Under the pieces are notes generated by a model. That model worked only from the letters and a program-made list of their open reading frames with translations, did no database searches and was not told the origin of the DNA. This document shows positions 63,878 to 64,000 of a DNA stretch of 64,000 nucleotides, piece after piece (position 1 is the first letter of the stretch; each line of letters starts with the position of its first letter). The position numbers and the translations under genes were made by a program. The stretch comes from Cocleimonas flava (GTDB taxonomy: Bacteria > Pseudomonadota > Gammaproteobacteria > Thiotrichales > Thiotrichaceae), in the NCBI RefSeq assembly GCF_004339015.1, contig NZ_SMFQ01000005.1, positions 1-64,000 on the forward strand, written 5' to 3'.

Positions 63878-64000
63878 ATGACAACATATACCGCAATAAA
63901 ATTAGCAAAACGTCCTTCTGCTAAAGACATCGGACCCAATCTTTTTGAAGTAGCGCAATTAGAAAAACCGTCACCAGCAGCGGGAGAATTTTTAATTAAA
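63878..64000 (+). CDS. NADP-dependent MDR-family oxidoreductase, N-terminal part
   Basis: The first 41 codons are visible before the window ends. The segment AKDIGPNLFEVAQLEKPSPA, then GEFLIK, resembles the start of YncB/CurA-like medium-chain reductases (usual N-G-E-V-L-V-R). Divergent from the LysR gene, 152 bases apart, a common regulator-target pair. Confidence 0.65.
   Translation, partial: MTTYTAIKLAKRPSAKDIGPNLFEVAQLEKPSPAAGEFLIK

Overview
The window looks like an AT-rich (about 40% G+C by eye) gammaproteobacterial chromosome. The case rests on gene order and families: petABC followed by sspA-sspB; cysE-iscR-iscSUA-hscBA-fdx-iscX; YcaO, RoxA, MnmC, SspB and HscA/HscB of gammaproteobacterial type. 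I cannot name the genus. No rRNA, tRNA or CRISPR was recognised. Most of the window is ordinary core genome, with a mobile left edge and many small intergenic repeats.

Layout. 1-1750: an IS110-family transposase (start only, minus strand) with a strongly structured upstream region that is a good bridge-RNA candidate. It abuts an attC site of an integron cassette array with three small cassette genes and a half attC at the end. 1900-9700: a secreted protein, a Fur-controlled DUF2061 membrane protein, an FMN reductase, an OsmC-YcaO fusion, a TlpA-like thioredoxin, a coiled-coil protein, a phasin-like protein and an RssA-like patatin. 9.7-15 kb: an oppABCDF peptide importer. 15-24.3 kb: a dihydroorotase-like protein with altered active-site residues, FolA, SspB, SspA, the cytochrome bc1 complex, PurB and RoxA. 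24.3-31.8 kb: a large cyclase/AAA/TPR signalling protein, a cyclopropane synthase-like methyltransferase, a GIY-YIG protein and a YadGH-type ABC exporter. 32-43.7 kb: a stand-alone MnmC oxidase domain, an HtrA protease, a two-component system, gamma carbonic anhydrase, an MFS transporter, two paralogous glycine-zipper lipoproteins and BenE with its divergent XRE-cupin regulator. 44-54.6 kb: an ATP/ADP-translocase-like transporter, an aldo/keto reductase, DUF2244 and the isc operon with cysE. 54.7-64 kb: a BaiN-like flavoprotein, an SGNH hydrolase, a pilin-like secreted protein, a SnoaL-like protein, a Bcr/CflA transporter, DUF1835, a RhlE helicase, a broken YcaQ remnant, and a LysR regulator divergent from an oxidoreductase.

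The most striking unexplained signal is a family of 18 short intergenic repeats of rigid design: a core CACCCCCCTACTT(T/A), then 6-7 variable G-rich bases, then a run of 5-7 T. They occur about every 3.5 kb on both strands, upstream, downstream and inside operons. Some copies fold as terminators and others do not. One copy encodes the C-terminus and stop codon of the LysR gene; two lie inside the isc operon. Other structure not explained by genes: three long palindromes (32259-32325, 37939-38037 and 47812-47939) and a compound palindromic operator at benE.

Regulatory sites read directly from sequence include a Fur box, an IscR type 1 site over a consensus sigma-70 promoter, and several intrinsic terminators. 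All functions come from recognising family motifs by eye; no database search was run.
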